Positions 7,535 through 16,495 of a stretch of 25,437 bases of DNA are shown here, piece by piece; the stretch's first letter is position 1; each line of letters opens with the position of its first letter. The translations under genes and the position numbers were made by a program. The stretch is from 2-02-FULL-49-11 sp040757655 (lineage in GTDB: Bacteria > Patescibacteriota > Patescibacteriia > 2-02-FULL-49-11), in contig JBFLWV010000049.1 of assembly GCA_040757655.1 (NCBI GenBank), positions 1-25,437 on the forward strand, read 5' to 3'. The notes beneath the pieces were generated by a model that worked only from the letters and a program-made list of their open reading frames with translations, did not search any database and was not told the origin of the DNA.

Positions 7535-8761
7535 ATGACTCATCACCAGAACGAAACGCAGTACGGCCGGTATGGCTTGCCGCTCAACGTTAGATTCTGT
7601 ACGCGGTGCGTGATCTCCAACCAGCGCCCCAGCTCCACCGTTGAATTCAAAAATAAACCGGCAGAGCGTAAGGAAACTATTCAATTTAATGACCAAGGGG
7701 TATGTAGTGCGTGCGAATACGCACACAGGAAAGGCCATACGATTGACTGGGAGAAACGAGAACAGGAGCTTCTTGCCCTCTGCAACCAATACCGTAACAA
7801 AGATGGCCGTTATGACTGCGTAGTCCCGGGCTCGGGCGGAAAGGACAGCGGATTCACCGCGCATATCCTGAAAAACAAATACGGCATGAACCCGTTGACG
7901 GTGACCTGGGCGCCGCATCTTTATACCGACACCGGTTGGCAGAACTTTACGAATTGGAGTCACATAGGAGGGCTGGACAACATCCTTTTCACTCCCAACG
8001 GCCGCGTGCATCGCTTACTTACACGCTTGGCGTTTGAAAACCTTCTCCATCCTTTTCAACCCTTCATTATCGGACAGCGCCATATCGGACCGAAATTCGC
8101 TGTTCAATACAATATTCCATTAGTATTTTATGGCGAGAATCAAGCCGAATATGGAAATAATATAGAAGAAAATGACGTGCCAACCATGAAAGAAGAATTC
8201 TTCGCGCAGGATATCACGCCTGATACGCTTTTTCTCGGTGGGATACGGGCGAGTGAACTCATCCGGGAAAAAAAGGTTTCTCTCAATGACTTAAATCCGT
8301 ATCTTCCGGCACCCCGCGTGTCAATACCACGGATTGGCGTCCAAGTGCATTATCTCGGGTACTATCTCAAATGGGACCCGCAGGAAAATTATTATTACTG
8401 TGCGAAACATACTGGTTTTCAACCAAATAAGGAGCGCACAGAAGGGAGCTATTCTAAGTACTCAAGCATTGACGATAAAATTGATCCTTTCCATTACTAT
8501 ACCACCCTCATTAAATTCGGCATTGGCCGCGCGACCTACGACGCTGCGCAGGAAATACGCAATCACAAAATCACCCGCGAGGAAGGCGTGGCTCTCGTCA
8601 AGCGTTTTGACCAGGAGTTTCCTCAAAAATATTTTAATGAATTCCTGGAATACATCGGTATCACGGAAGAACGATTCTGGGAGAGGATAAACTTCTTCCG
8701 TACCCCGCATTTGTGGGAAGAAAAAAATGGAGAGTGGAAGTTGAAATACCAGGTTTCTTAA
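7535..8761 (+). CDS. pseA: N-acetyl sugar amidotransferase (PseA/WbpG family)
   Basis: A 408-residue PP-loop ATPase. SGGKDS at residues 100-105 is the adenylate-forming loop. The N-terminal cysteines C22, C25, C57 and C60 (FCTRC and CSAC) form a probable zinc knuckle. The family (TIGR03573: WbpG, PseA) uses ATP and ammonia to turn an acetamido group of a sugar into an acetamidino group. It lacks its own glutaminase, so the preceding HisH and HisF-like proteins should supply the ammonia. The downstream neuB-neuC-neuA genes make a nonulosonic acid a natural substrate, by analogy with amidinated pseudaminic and legionaminic acids, but an amino-uronic sugar is also possible. The symbol reflects the family, not proven specificity. 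Confidence 0.88.
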   Translation: MTHHQNETQYGRYGLPLNVRFCTRCVISNQRPSSTVEFKNKPAERKETIQFNDQGVCSACEYAHRKGHTIDWEKREQELLALCNQYRNKDGRYDCVVPGSGGKDSGFTAHILKNKYGMNPLTVTWAPHLYTDTGWQNFTNWSHIGGLDNILFTPNGRVHRLLTRLAFENLLHPFQPFIIGQRHIGPKFAVQYNIPLVFYGENQAEYGNNIEENDVPTMKEEFFAQDITPDTLFLGGIRASELIREKKVSLNDLNPYLPAPRVSIPRIGVQVHYLGYYLKWDPQENYYYCAKHTGFQPNKERTEGSYSKYSSIDDKIDPFHYYTTLIKFGIGRATYDAAQEIRNHKITREEGVALVKRFDQEFPQKYFNEFLEYIGITEERFWERINFFRTPHLWEEKNGEWKLKYQVS

Positions 8762-8783
8762 ATCAATGAGACCGCCCCTCAAG

Positions 8784-8806
8784 TCCCCTCCTTGTTAAGG
8801 AGGGGA
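8784..8806. repeat. 10-bp stem C/G-rich hairpin
   Basis: TCCCCTCCTT, loop GTT, AAGGAGGGGA is a perfect 10-bp stem between the amidotransferase and the next methyltransferase. The flanks (CCCCTCAAG before, TAGGAAGG after) resemble those of the other two C-rich hairpins in this window, marking it as one of a repeat family. Confidence 0.8.
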
Positions 8807-8829
8807 TAGGAAGGTTTCCATAGACAAAT

Positions 8830-9816
8830 ATGAGAGACGTACTCAAGAATTATCGAATCTTCAACATTGACCCCAAAAAATTAAGGAGCAAAAATTTCTT
8901 CAAAAACATGCTGGAATACCGTCACAAGGTCATGGCGCAGTTCAAAGATGCGTATAAAAATCCTGAAGAATTTTTGTGTCTGCTCTGTGGAGGAACAAAT
9001 GGTAATGAGTATTTGTCGTATCAGAACTATACACTCATTGAATGCACTCAGTGCAGTCTCGTTTCCCCCAACATCAAGTTTGATCGCCTTGCAGATGAAG
9101 AGGTGTACGACGACGATGCGTACGTGCAGGACACCGTGCGTGAAATCGTTGATACATACGAATATCGCAAGCAGACCTATGCCCCCGAACGGCTCTCGTA
9201 CATCGAGGAAAAGATCTCCGATCTTTCACGCGCGGATATGAAGGTGCTTGATCTTGGCTGCGGTCCGGGCTATTTTATTGATTATCTCAAAGACGCGGGC
9301 ATCGCATATAAAGGCCTTGAATTGGCGCATTTTTTGGTTGATATTTGCGAACAACGCGGACTTAATGTCGAGGAGGCAAAACTCGAGCAGGAAAAGGATG
9401 CGTCGTATAATATTATCACCATGTTCGACGTGCTGGAGCACCTTACCGAACCAGTGAAACTATTTCAAGAACTCAACCGCGTCCTTATGCCCGGTGGCTA
9501 CGTGCTTGCCTATACCCCTCATATTCACTCCATCGCGTACCACCTGATGGGCGGCCTGCAAAACACCCTTCTCCCCTTCCAGCATGTGGGATTTTATGAC
9601 GAACGTTCACTCGCGTATCTTGCCTCACGCACAGGTTTTGCGGTACCTGCCATAGATTATTACGGCCTTGACGTTATGGATTATTTTTATATGAAACGCG
9701 AGCAGGATCATCTCGATTATCACGAATATTTGAAAGAATTTATTCCAATCATGCAAGCAGTAATCGACAAGCAGAAGTTGAGCAATCATATAAGGGTGAT
9801 ATTTAGAAAATTATAA
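8830..9816 (+). CDS. SAM-dependent methyltransferase with N-terminal zinc ribbon
   Basis: A 328-residue class I methyltransferase. A zinc ribbon uses C50, C53, C72 and C75 (CLLCGG and ECTQC). The SAM-binding motif I is VLDLGCGPGYF at 139-149, and TMFDVLEHL marks motif II. This architecture (methyltransf_13/23 with a zinc ribbon) is common in surface polysaccharide and deoxysugar clusters, where it methylates a sugar carbon or hydroxyl. It lies 68 bases after the amidotransferase, beyond a hairpin. Its substrate is unknown. The call as a methyltransferase is firm. Confidence 0.85.
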   Translation: MRDVLKNYRIFNIDPKKLRSKNFFKNMLEYRHKVMAQFKDAYKNPEEFLCLLCGGTNGNEYLSYQNYTLIECTQCSLVSPNIKFDRLADEEVYDDDAYVQDTVREIVDTYEYRKQTYAPERLSYIEEKISDLSRADMKVLDLGCGPGYFIDYLKDAGIAYKGLELAHFLVDICEQRGLNVEEAKLEQEKDASYNIITMFDVLEHLTEPVKLFQELNRVLMPGGYVLAYTPHIHSIAYHLMGGLQNTLLPFQHVGFYDERSLAYLASRTGFAVPAIDYYGLDVMDYFYMKREQDHLDYHEYLKEFIPIMQAVIDKQKLSNHIRVIFRKL

Positions 9817-9833
9817 TACCTAACTGCGGCTCT

Positions 9834-10707
9834 ATGTCGTCACGATTTACTTTCGATAAAACTACACCGGAGTTCCGCGAAAACGAGCCGAGCCCCGAAC
9901 TCGCGCTCGCAATAGAATGCGTGCGAAAGGGTGGCGAACTGCTGCTTGAATACTATGATAAGCCACATGAGGTGGACTGGACAAAAGAGATCAATCCAGC
10001 AACCGAAGTGGACAAAATGATAAGCAATGTCCTACGTACCATCATCACCGAGCGTTTCCCGCATGACAATATTTGGTCGGAAGAGCAACCGCCGTCCGAG
10101 AAAGGCGGCGCGCGGACGTGGTATCTCGATGAAATTGACGGCACGAAGCCTTTCATGTCAAAAATCAGCCCTCACTTCGGCGTGTCTCTCGGCTTGGTGG
10201 AAAATGGCATTCCCATCGCGGGTGCGGTAAATTTTCCCCTCATTGACCGATCGGGCAGGCTCTATTGCGGCGAACAAGGCAAGCCATCGCTCTGTAATGG
10301 GGAACCCATTCAAATTTCCAACATCACTGATTTGAAAAAAGTAATCATGAATATAGATTCAGGCAAGGAAAATATCCATGCGGAAGAGCCGTACCGCCAC
10401 GCGCTTAAACAGGAAGGCATTACGCTCCCCGTCAATTTCGGATGCGCGTCGGTCTGCCTATGCTTCGCTGCCGACGGACACATGCAGGCGTCGCTAGCGA
10501 CGAGCCTGTCGCCGGAAGACACGGCAGGCGCGGTCGCGGGTGCTGCGCGGCGCGGGTAAAAACACGCATGGCGACGGATGCGTCATCACTAATTTGCGTG
10601 GAGAACCGTGGACCATCTATGATCATTCAATTCTTGTTGCAAATGCTTCGCTCCATCAACAGTTCATGCAAGTGTTTAAAAAATATAACCTAAATTTTAT
10701 CGGCTAA
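9834..10707 (+). pseudogene. Inositol monophosphatase-family phosphatase, frameshifted near the 3' end
   Basis: The 5' frame codes for 241 residues with inositol-monophosphatase motifs: SEEQ at 82-85 and YLDEIDGTKPF around 97-107 (metal ligands E83, D99, D102), and SPEDTAGAV near the C-terminus. It then runs into a stop at 10557-10559. In the +1 frame, coding resumes at about 10540: VLRGAG, then VITNLRGEPWTIYDHSILVA, ending at the TAA at 10705. That is exactly how the family C-terminus should continue. Removing one G in the GGG run at 10538-10540 restores a single frame of about 290 residues. It may be a true mutation, a slippage site or an assembly error. If intact, it would remove phosphate from a sugar or a nucleotide such as PAP. 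Confidence 0.8.
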
Positions 10708-10717
10708 TCGTACACAT

Positions 10718-11548
10718 ATGCCAGAAATAATCCCACCGTCCGGAGAAATAAGCTTCGAGCAAAATAAAACGAAATTTTTCACCGAATTAAGCTTACGGGT
10801 AAAGAAGGCCCTGGAATTGCACCGGCAAGCAGGACTGTGGGAAAGAAAAGACGGCAGGCGGGACTGGGGGAACGTGTCGGAACATTGCCTTGCGGAAACC
10901 GCGCGCGTGACGGAATTCGCAAAACTTCTCAACCTACCTTCAGCGATCAAAAATAATCTAATGCTCGCCGCCGCCGTCCACGATTACAACAAAAAGGATG
11001 AAATCATCGCGATGAAAACGGCAGGCAAGACAGGCGAGTCTGAATTGACCGCTTCCAAGGATGCGGACGCGCGCAAAACCGAGCGCATGCGTGAAGCAGG
11101 TTTCAGCGACGATATTATCCACCTAGCCAACGCGATGGGCGGACATCCGGCCGAGCTCATTGAATGCAAGCGGCTTCTCGATAAGCAGGATTTTACTGAT
11201 GAGGATATCACCTATCTTGTCCTGCATTATGTGGACGACATATCGCAGGGGAGCGACTGGGTGAAGGAGAGCGACGGGACAAAAAATACTATTGACTATC
11301 GCATCGAGGCAACGCAGCAAAAGCTCGGCTATTCGAAAATCGGGGAAGAAATAGCCGCTGAACTTGAAAAAAACGAGTTTTTCAAAGGCATGAACGTCGC
11401 GACGGCAATGGCAACGGTAAGCCACCTTATCGAGCGACGCCTCGCAAAACTTATACAAGATCGGAGCGGTGTGGAAATCGAACCTTTGAAAATCCCTGAA
11501 TACATTGACCAGAAAATTCGTGAAAAAATAGAGAACCTGCAAACATAA
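10718..11548 (+). CDS. HD-domain phosphohydrolase-like protein
   Basis: A 276-residue, mostly helical protein with the HD metal-binding pattern: H56 (VSEHC), H88-D89 (AAVHDYN) and D173-D174 (HYVDDIS). HD proteins hydrolyse nucleotides or other phosphate esters. The sequence after residue 180 is charged and helical and is not recognised. It lies 10 bases after the repaired phosphatase gene and is followed by a promoter, so it probably ends that transcription unit. A link to sugar metabolism is only by position; a housekeeping nucleotidase is equally possible. Confidence 0.7.
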   Translation: MPEIIPPSGEISFEQNKTKFFTELSLRVKKALELHRQAGLWERKDGRRDWGNVSEHCLAETARVTEFAKLLNLPSAIKNNLMLAAAVHDYNKKDEIIAMKTAGKTGESELTASKDADARKTERMREAGFSDDIIHLANAMGGHPAELIECKRLLDKQDFTDEDITYLVLHYVDDISQGSDWVKESDGTKNTIDYRIEATQQKLGYSKIGEEIAAELEKNEFFKGMNVATAMATVSHLIERRLAKLIQDRSGVEIEPLKIPEYIDQKIREKIENLQT

Positions 11549-11559
11549 AAAGTGTCAAA

Positions 11560-11588
11560 TTGACGTGCCAGCTTTACACGAATAAAAT
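11560..11588 (+). promoter_or_regulatory. Sigma70-type promoter for the neuB block
   Basis: TTGACG (11560-11565), a 17-base spacer and TAAAAT (11583-11588) match the -35 and -10 consensus at five of six positions each. They sit in the 120-base gap between the HD gene and neuB, about 80 bases upstream of the neuB ATG. The nonulosonic-acid block can therefore be transcribed on its own. Confidence 0.65.
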
Positions 11589-11668
11589 TGAATCGCCTTA
11601 CTGATTAATATTTCTCCGCAATATACTGCTTACTAACAGTGATCTGAAAGAATAGGCAAGCTCCAAAT

Positions 11669-12709
11669 ATGAAATCCAGTATCACCATCGGCAATCGAAC
11701 AATCGGCGAAGACTTCCCTCCCTTGGTCATTCCCGAAATTGGGATCAATCATGGGGGAGATGTGGAGAAAGCAAAACGCATGGTTGACGACGCCGCGCGC
11801 GCAGGTGCGGAAGTGGTGAAATTCCAGTGCCATGTGATTGAGGACGAAATGGTACCGGCCGCCAAACGTACTATTCCGGGGAACGCAAAAGAGTCCATCT
11901 GGGACATCATGGCGCGTTGCGCACTCACCGAGGAAGAGGATCAAGAATTGAAACGTCTCACCGAAGCGCTCGGTATGATCTATCTCTCCACTCCATTTTC
12001 ACGCGCGGCGGCCGACCGCCTTGCACGCATGGACGTTAGTGCGTTCAAAATAGGATCGGGAGAATGCAACAATTATCCCCTTATCGCTCATATCACCTCA
12101 TTGGGGAAACCTATCATTATCAGCACGGGCATGAATGATCTTCCGTCCATCGCACGTGCGGTTGATATCATGAGAGAATACCGTATACCATTCGGATTAA
12201 TGCACTGCACTTCGCTTTACCCTACACCGTATCGCCACGTGCGCCTCGGAGCACTTGCACAACTACGGGAAACGTTCCCTGATGCGGTGATAGGTTTAAG
12301 CGACCACACCGTTGATAACTACACCTGCCTCGGTGCTGCCGCGCTCGGCGCATCATTGCTAGAGCGCCATTTTACCTCGGATAAATCATGGCCAGGACCG
12401 GATATGCCCATCTCCATGGACCCTGTTGAGCTGCGCGCGCTTATCAATGGCAGCCGCGCGATGTTTGAGGCGCGTGGTGGAGAAAAATTAATACTCCCGG
12501 AAGAGCAGCCGACAATTGATTTCGCATACGCTTGCGTGGTATCTATCAGGAAGATACCGAAGGGCTCGTCTCTCACCAGAGAAAACCTATGGGTAAAGCG
12601 CCCGGGAACTGGTGAGATTAAAGCCAAACATTTTGAATCCCTTCTCGGGAAAACTGCAACGGAAGATATCCCCGCAGACACACAAATTCTATGGAGACAC
12701 GTGCAATGA
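11669..12709 (+). CDS. neuB: Nonulosonic (sialic-type) acid synthase
   Basis: A 346-residue NeuB-family enzyme, the normal length. It condenses phosphoenolpyruvate with an N-acetyl hexosamine (ManNAc or a trideoxy relative) to a nine-carbon acid. The barrel carries PEIGINHGG (22-30), KFQCH, LSTPFSR, KIGSGE and LSDHT, all expected for substrate and metal binding. From about residue 285 a SAF (antifreeze-like) domain follows (IPKGSSLTRENLWVKRPG). Its stop overlaps the neuC start by four bases (ATGA). NeuB, LegI and PseI share these motifs. The absence here of the dehydratase and aminotransferase used for legionaminic or pseudaminic acid leaves the exact product open. Confidence 0.93.
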   Translation: MKSSITIGNRTIGEDFPPLVIPEIGINHGGDVEKAKRMVDDAARAGAEVVKFQCHVIEDEMVPAAKRTIPGNAKESIWDIMARCALTEEEDQELKRLTEALGMIYLSTPFSRAAADRLARMDVSAFKIGSGECNNYPLIAHITSLGKPIIISTGMNDLPSIARAVDIMREYRIPFGLMHCTSLYPTPYRHVRLGALAQLRETFPDAVIGLSDHTVDNYTCLGAAALGASLLERHFTSDKSWPGPDMPISMDPVELRALINGSRAMFEARGGEKLILPEEQPTIDFAYACVVSIRKIPKGSSLTRENLWVKRPGTGEIKAKHFESLLGKTATEDIPADTQILWRHVQ

Positions 12710-13866
12710 AAAAAATAGTCTTCCTCACCGGAACACGAGCGGAGTTCGGAAAAATGAAACCACTCATACAAGCAGTACGCGATTCCGGCTTATTTGACGT
12801 ACGTCTCTTCGTTACCGGTATGCACATGAGCACAAAATACGGACGTACCGTGGAAGAAATCATCAAACTTGATTTCCCCAATATTTATCAATATGACAAT
12901 CAAGCAGAGCACGGAACCATGGACAGCATCCTCGCGAATACCATTGGAGGATTTAGTACGTATATTAAAGACGATCGTCCTGATTTGATCGTAGTACACG
13001 GAGACCGGGTAGAAGCCTTGGCAGGTGCGATCGTGGGAGTGCTCAATAATATTCTCGTTTCACACATAGAAGGAGGTGAACTATCCGGGACCGTGGACGA
13101 AATTATTAGGCATGCGGTGAGCAAACTGGTACATCTTCATTTTACCGCAAACGATGAATCAAAACTTCGTCTTATACAAATGGGAGAATCTGAACGAAAC
13201 ATTTTTATCCTCGGTTCTCCTGACCTTGACATAATGAGCTCTCCCCATCTTCCCTCGCTTGAAGATACCAAATCACGCTATGAAATCCCTTTTGATCGCT
13301 ATGCAGTGCTCATCTACCATCCCATTACCACCGAATTACCCCATCTCGCCGCGCAGACGTATATGCTCGTTGATACCTTGCTGGAAACTGATATCCCCTA
13401 TATCGTAATTTACCCGAATAACGATCATGGCAGCGACATCATCCTTGAAATATATCAGAAAAAGCTTTACGAACATCCGCGATTCAAAATCTTCCCGTCG
13501 CTGCTGTTTGAACACTTCTTGACGCTCCTCAAACACGCGCTCTTCATTATCGGCAACTCTAGCGCGGGGGTGAGGGAAGCGCCGTTCTACGGTGTGCCCA
13601 CCATCAATGTAGGAACCCGTCAGCACAACCGCATCAATCCTCGTTTCAATGAGAGCATCTTCCATGTATTCTACGAAACCGATGCGCTGAAAGAGCTCAT
13701 CACCCGCTTTGCTAAAGAGCCCGTGCGCTTCATCCCCAATCTATACTTTGGCGACGGGAAGAGTACCGAACGATTTCTGCATACGCTTTCAAACGAACGA
13801 ATCTGGGAAACAAAGATACAAAAACAATTTCTAGATACCTTTACAAGGTTTGATGATGTGTACTGA
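12706..13866 (+). CDS. neuC: Hydrolysing UDP-N-acetylglucosamine 2-epimerase
   Basis: A 386-residue GT-B-fold epimerase. The N-terminus carries GTRAEFGKMKP (9-19), VHGDRVEALAGA and HIEGGELSGTVDE, all hallmarks of the hydrolysing 2-epimerase group (NeuC, LegG). The C-terminal domain holds IGNSSAGVREAPFYGVPTINVG, the UDP-binding region. It releases UDP and the 2-epimerised sugar that NeuB uses. The ATG at 12706 is chosen over the in-frame ATG at 12691 because it gives a four-base ATGA overlap with neuB and starts exactly at the Rossmann strand. NeuC acts on UDP-GlcNAc and LegG on a 2,4-diacetamido trideoxy sugar; sequence alone does not choose. Confidence 0.92.
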   Translation: MKKIVFLTGTRAEFGKMKPLIQAVRDSGLFDVRLFVTGMHMSTKYGRTVEEIIKLDFPNIYQYDNQAEHGTMDSILANTIGGFSTYIKDDRPDLIVVHGDRVEALAGAIVGVLNNILVSHIEGGELSGTVDEIIRHAVSKLVHLHFTANDESKLRLIQMGESERNIFILGSPDLDIMSSPHLPSLEDTKSRYEIPFDRYAVLIYHPITTELPHLAAQTYMLVDTLLETDIPYIVIYPNNDHGSDIILEIYQKKLYEHPRFKIFPSLLFEHFLTLLKHALFIIGNSSAGVREAPFYGVPTINVGTRQHNRINPRFNESIFHVFYETDALKELITRFAKEPVRFIPNLYFGDGKSTERFLHTLSNERIWETKIQKQFLDTFTRFDDVY

Positions 13867-13869
13867 AGT

Positions 13870-14586
13870 ATGGAAATACTTGGTATCATTCCGGCGCGTG
13901 GCGGATCCAAATCAATCCCGTGCAAAAATATCAAACTTTTTTGCGGCAAGCCGCTCATCCAATGGACGATTGATGCGGGGCGCGCGGCTGGCGTACTCAA
14001 CCGTTTCATCCTCACCACTGACGATGAGGAAATTGCAAGAATAGGAAGAATGGGAGGTATAGATGTACCGTTCATCCGTCCACCAGCTTTGGCTGAAGAT
14101 ACTACTCCCACACTGCCGGTTTTACAATATGCGTTAAAATGGCTCCAAGAAAATGAAGGATACCTTCCAGATTATGTAGTACTTCTTGAACCCACCTCCC
14201 CCGGACGGCGCGGATTCCATATCAAAGAGGCAGTGGAGCTCCTTATATCTTCGGGCGCTGATTCAATCGTGAGCGTATGTAATGTGCCGGGACACTTCAA
14301 CCCACATTGGCAATTTACGCTCGCCCGTGACAATCAACTTTCGGTATTTACCGGCGAAGGGTTTCATCAGATTATTCCCCGTCGCCAGAGCCTTCCTCCC
14401 ACCTATTACCGCAACGGCGCTATTTACGCATTCCGCACTCCACTTCTGTTTAAGAATCCTCCCAGTATGTATGGCGAAACGGTACAAGGATATGTGATGG
14501 AAGAACGCTATTCGCTTGATATTGATACTCCGCAAGATTGGAAAAAAGCGGAGACGACGTTTAACCATATATTAAAGCTTCACTAA
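13870..14586 (+). CDS. neuA: CMP-nonulosonic acid cytidylyltransferase
   Basis: A 238-residue nucleotidyltransferase with the N-terminal IPARGGSKSIPCKNI loop (7-21), the diagnostic CTP-binding signature of NeuA/LegF/PseF. EPTSP around residue 105 and YSLDIDTPQDW near the C-terminus are also expected. It activates the NeuB product as its CMP sugar, the donor for sialyltransferases. It begins 3 bases after neuC and ends 1 base before the next gene, so neuB-neuC-neuA are one transcription unit in biochemical order. Confidence 0.93.
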   Translation: MEILGIIPARGGSKSIPCKNIKLFCGKPLIQWTIDAGRAAGVLNRFILTTDDEEIARIGRMGGIDVPFIRPPALAEDTTPTLPVLQYALKWLQENEGYLPDYVVLLEPTSPGRRGFHIKEAVELLISSGADSIVSVCNVPGHFNPHWQFTLARDNQLSVFTGEGFHQIIPRRQSLPPTYYRNGAIYAFRTPLLFKNPPSMYGETVQGYVMEERYSLDIDTPQDWKKAETTFNHILKLH

Positions 14587-14587
14587 C

Positions 14588-15541
14588 ATGAAATCAGTTT
14601 TTCTCATCGGCGCGGGTAATATCGGCAGCCGTCACCTTCAGGGGTTGAAAGCGGTGCGAGAGCCGCTCATCATCACTGTCATTGATCCTTCTCCTGACGC
14701 ACTCACGGTCGCGCAAGAGCGGTATACGCAGGCTACCGGAGAAATTCCGCATGAAGTCGTGTATGCCAGCGAGATTCCCGCAAACGCGGGAAAGATTGAT
14801 TGCGCCATCATCGCCACCAGCGCATCGGTGCGACGGGAGGCAATGGAAACGCTCTGCGCGCGCGCCACGGTGCGCGCCCTCATCCTTGAAAAAATACTCT
14901 TTCAAAAACCAGGTGATTTTAGGTCGGTCAAACAGCTTCTCAAGGAACAAAACATCCCCGCATGGGTCAACTGCCCCATGCGCGTAATGCCTGCATACCG
15001 CGACAGTAAAAAAATACTCGGAACCGGACCATTCGTTTATCACGTCAGCGGCGCTAATTGGGGCCTTATGTGCAATGCGATACACTTTATGGATCATCTC
15101 TCCTTTCTCACCGGTAATACTGCGTTTACCGTTGACACCCGCCTCTTAAAACAAGACCTGTTTGAAAGCAAGCGCAAAGGATTTTCCGAGCTTGACGGCA
15201 CGCTCACTGCCTCTTTTGATGACGGTAGTATCCTAGTCCTTACGCACACAACAGAAGGTACGGCGCCAATTATTGTGGAGATGCAGAGCTCCTCAGCCCG
15301 CATTATCGTACGGGAAACAGAACGGAAACAATGGATCGCACAAGAAAATAAGCAGTGGCAATGGGCTGAACAAGACGCCGTCATTCCCTACCAGAGCGGG
15401 CTGACCGGGCCACTGGTGGAAGAAATCATCTCCAAAGGCACCTGCGCGCTTCCCTCGTTTGAAGAATCGGCAAATCTTCATTTACAGCTTTACGAACCAA
15501 TTCGGAAATTCCTCAAAATGGATTATTACCCTTTTACATAA
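14588..15541 (+). CDS. Gfo/Idh/MocA-family oxidoreductase 1
   Basis: A 317-residue protein with an N-terminal NAD-binding Rossmann fold (GAGNIGSRH, 8-16) and the C-terminal alpha/beta domain of glucose-fructose oxidoreductases. The usual EKP nicotinamide-binding motif appears as LEKILFQ, with the proline replaced. The HFMDHLSFLTG segment holds the typical histidine. These enzymes oxidise or reduce hydroxyl or keto positions of free or nucleotide-linked sugars. It directly follows neuA, so it probably modifies the nonulosonic acid or its precursor. Gfo/Idh genes next to neuA occur in other nonulosonic-acid clusters, mostly without assigned reactions. Confidence 0.82.
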   Translation: MKSVFLIGAGNIGSRHLQGLKAVREPLIITVIDPSPDALTVAQERYTQATGEIPHEVVYASEIPANAGKIDCAIIATSASVRREAMETLCARATVRALILEKILFQKPGDFRSVKQLLKEQNIPAWVNCPMRVMPAYRDSKKILGTGPFVYHVSGANWGLMCNAIHFMDHLSFLTGNTAFTVDTRLLKQDLFESKRKGFSELDGTLTASFDDGSILVLTHTTEGTAPIIVEMQSSSARIIVRETERKQWIAQENKQWQWAEQDAVIPYQSGLTGPLVEEIISKGTCALPSFEESANLHLQLYEPIRKFLKMDYYPFT

Positions 15542-15544
15542 TTT

Positions 15545-16495
15545 ATGTTAGATAACATACTTCTGGTAGGCACCGGCTACATGGGTAATGAGTATGCCAA
15601 GGTGCTCAAAGGAATGAAAATTCACTTCATCGCGGTGGGCCGCGGCGAGACGCATGCGAAAGCATTTGAATCAACGTATGACACACCGGTCATTCGCGGC
15701 GGACTTGATGCCTGGCTCAAGACTGATCCTGCCCTGCCTCACTACGCTATAATCGCCACCAACGAAGATCAACTCGCTCCTGCCGCCATCGCCCTCATGG
15801 AGCGCGGGCTCAATAACCTTCTTATTGAGAAACCTGGCGGACTTACTGCACAGGACGTGAAGAAAGTCGGTGATAAAGCACGAGAAACTAACACTGCCGC
15901 ATATATCGGCTACAACCGGCGTTTTTATGCTTCCACCCAAACGGCGAAAAAGCTGCTAACTGAAGACGGCGGCGTGTTATCATTTAACTTCGAATTCACC
16001 GAATGGGTGCACAAAATTTCTGAGGCGCAGAAGCAATCCGAGGTGGGAAGAAACTGGTTTCTGGCAAACTCCACTCATGTCATTGATCTGGCGTTTTTCC
16101 TCGGCGGCAAGCCAAAAACGCTCACGGCGTTTACCGCCGGCGGTCTTGCCTGGCACCCTGCCGCTTCCATCTATGCCGGCGCCGGCGTCAGCGAAACTGG
16201 GGCACTTTTCAATTATCAAGCAAACTGGGGAGCGCCGGGAAGATGGAGTGTTGAGATAATTACGAGCGCGCACCGTTATATCTTCCGTCCGCTTGAGAAG
16301 TTGGCAGTTCAGAAGATTGGGAGTGTTGCAATTGATGATATTGCCATAGATGATGCGCTGGATGTACAGTATAAACCAGGACTCTGGCGGGAAGTAGAAT
16401 CGTTTTTAGGAGATACCACACATCTCCCTGATATTCATGAGCAGGTACGCGCCCTTTCCTGGTATAAAAAAATAAATGGAGCCGATCATTTATGA
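15545..16495 (+). CDS. Gfo/Idh/MocA-family oxidoreductase 2
   Basis: A 316-residue homologue of the same superfamily but clearly different from its neighbour. GTGYMGNEY (9-17) is the nucleotide-binding loop, and LIEKPGG carries the intact EKP motif. STHVIDLAFFLGG holds the conserved histidine and aspartate of the active-site helix. It begins 3 bases after the first oxidoreductase and its TGA overlaps the next ATG by four bases. Two adjacent oxidoreductases could carry out a two-step oxidation-reduction (an epimerisation through a keto sugar), which is inference. Confidence 0.85.
   Translation: MLDNILLVGTGYMGNEYAKVLKGMKIHFIAVGRGETHAKAFESTYDTPVIRGGLDAWLKTDPALPHYAIIATNEDQLAPAAIALMERGLNNLLIEKPGGLTAQDVKKVGDKARETNTAAYIGYNRRFYASTQTAKKLLTEDGGVLSFNFEFTEWVHKISEAQKQSEVGRNWFLANSTHVIDLAFFLGGKPKTLTAFTAGGLAWHPAASIYAGAGVSETGALFNYQANWGAPGRWSVEIITSAHRYIFRPLEKLAVQKIGSVAIDDIAIDDALDVQYKPGLWREVESFLGDTTHLPDIHEQVRALSWYKKINGADHL

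Noticed and set aside
7502..8011. 169-residue antisense frame opposite the amidotransferase
   Set aside because: It is a shadow of a gene with a clear PP-loop and zinc cysteines.
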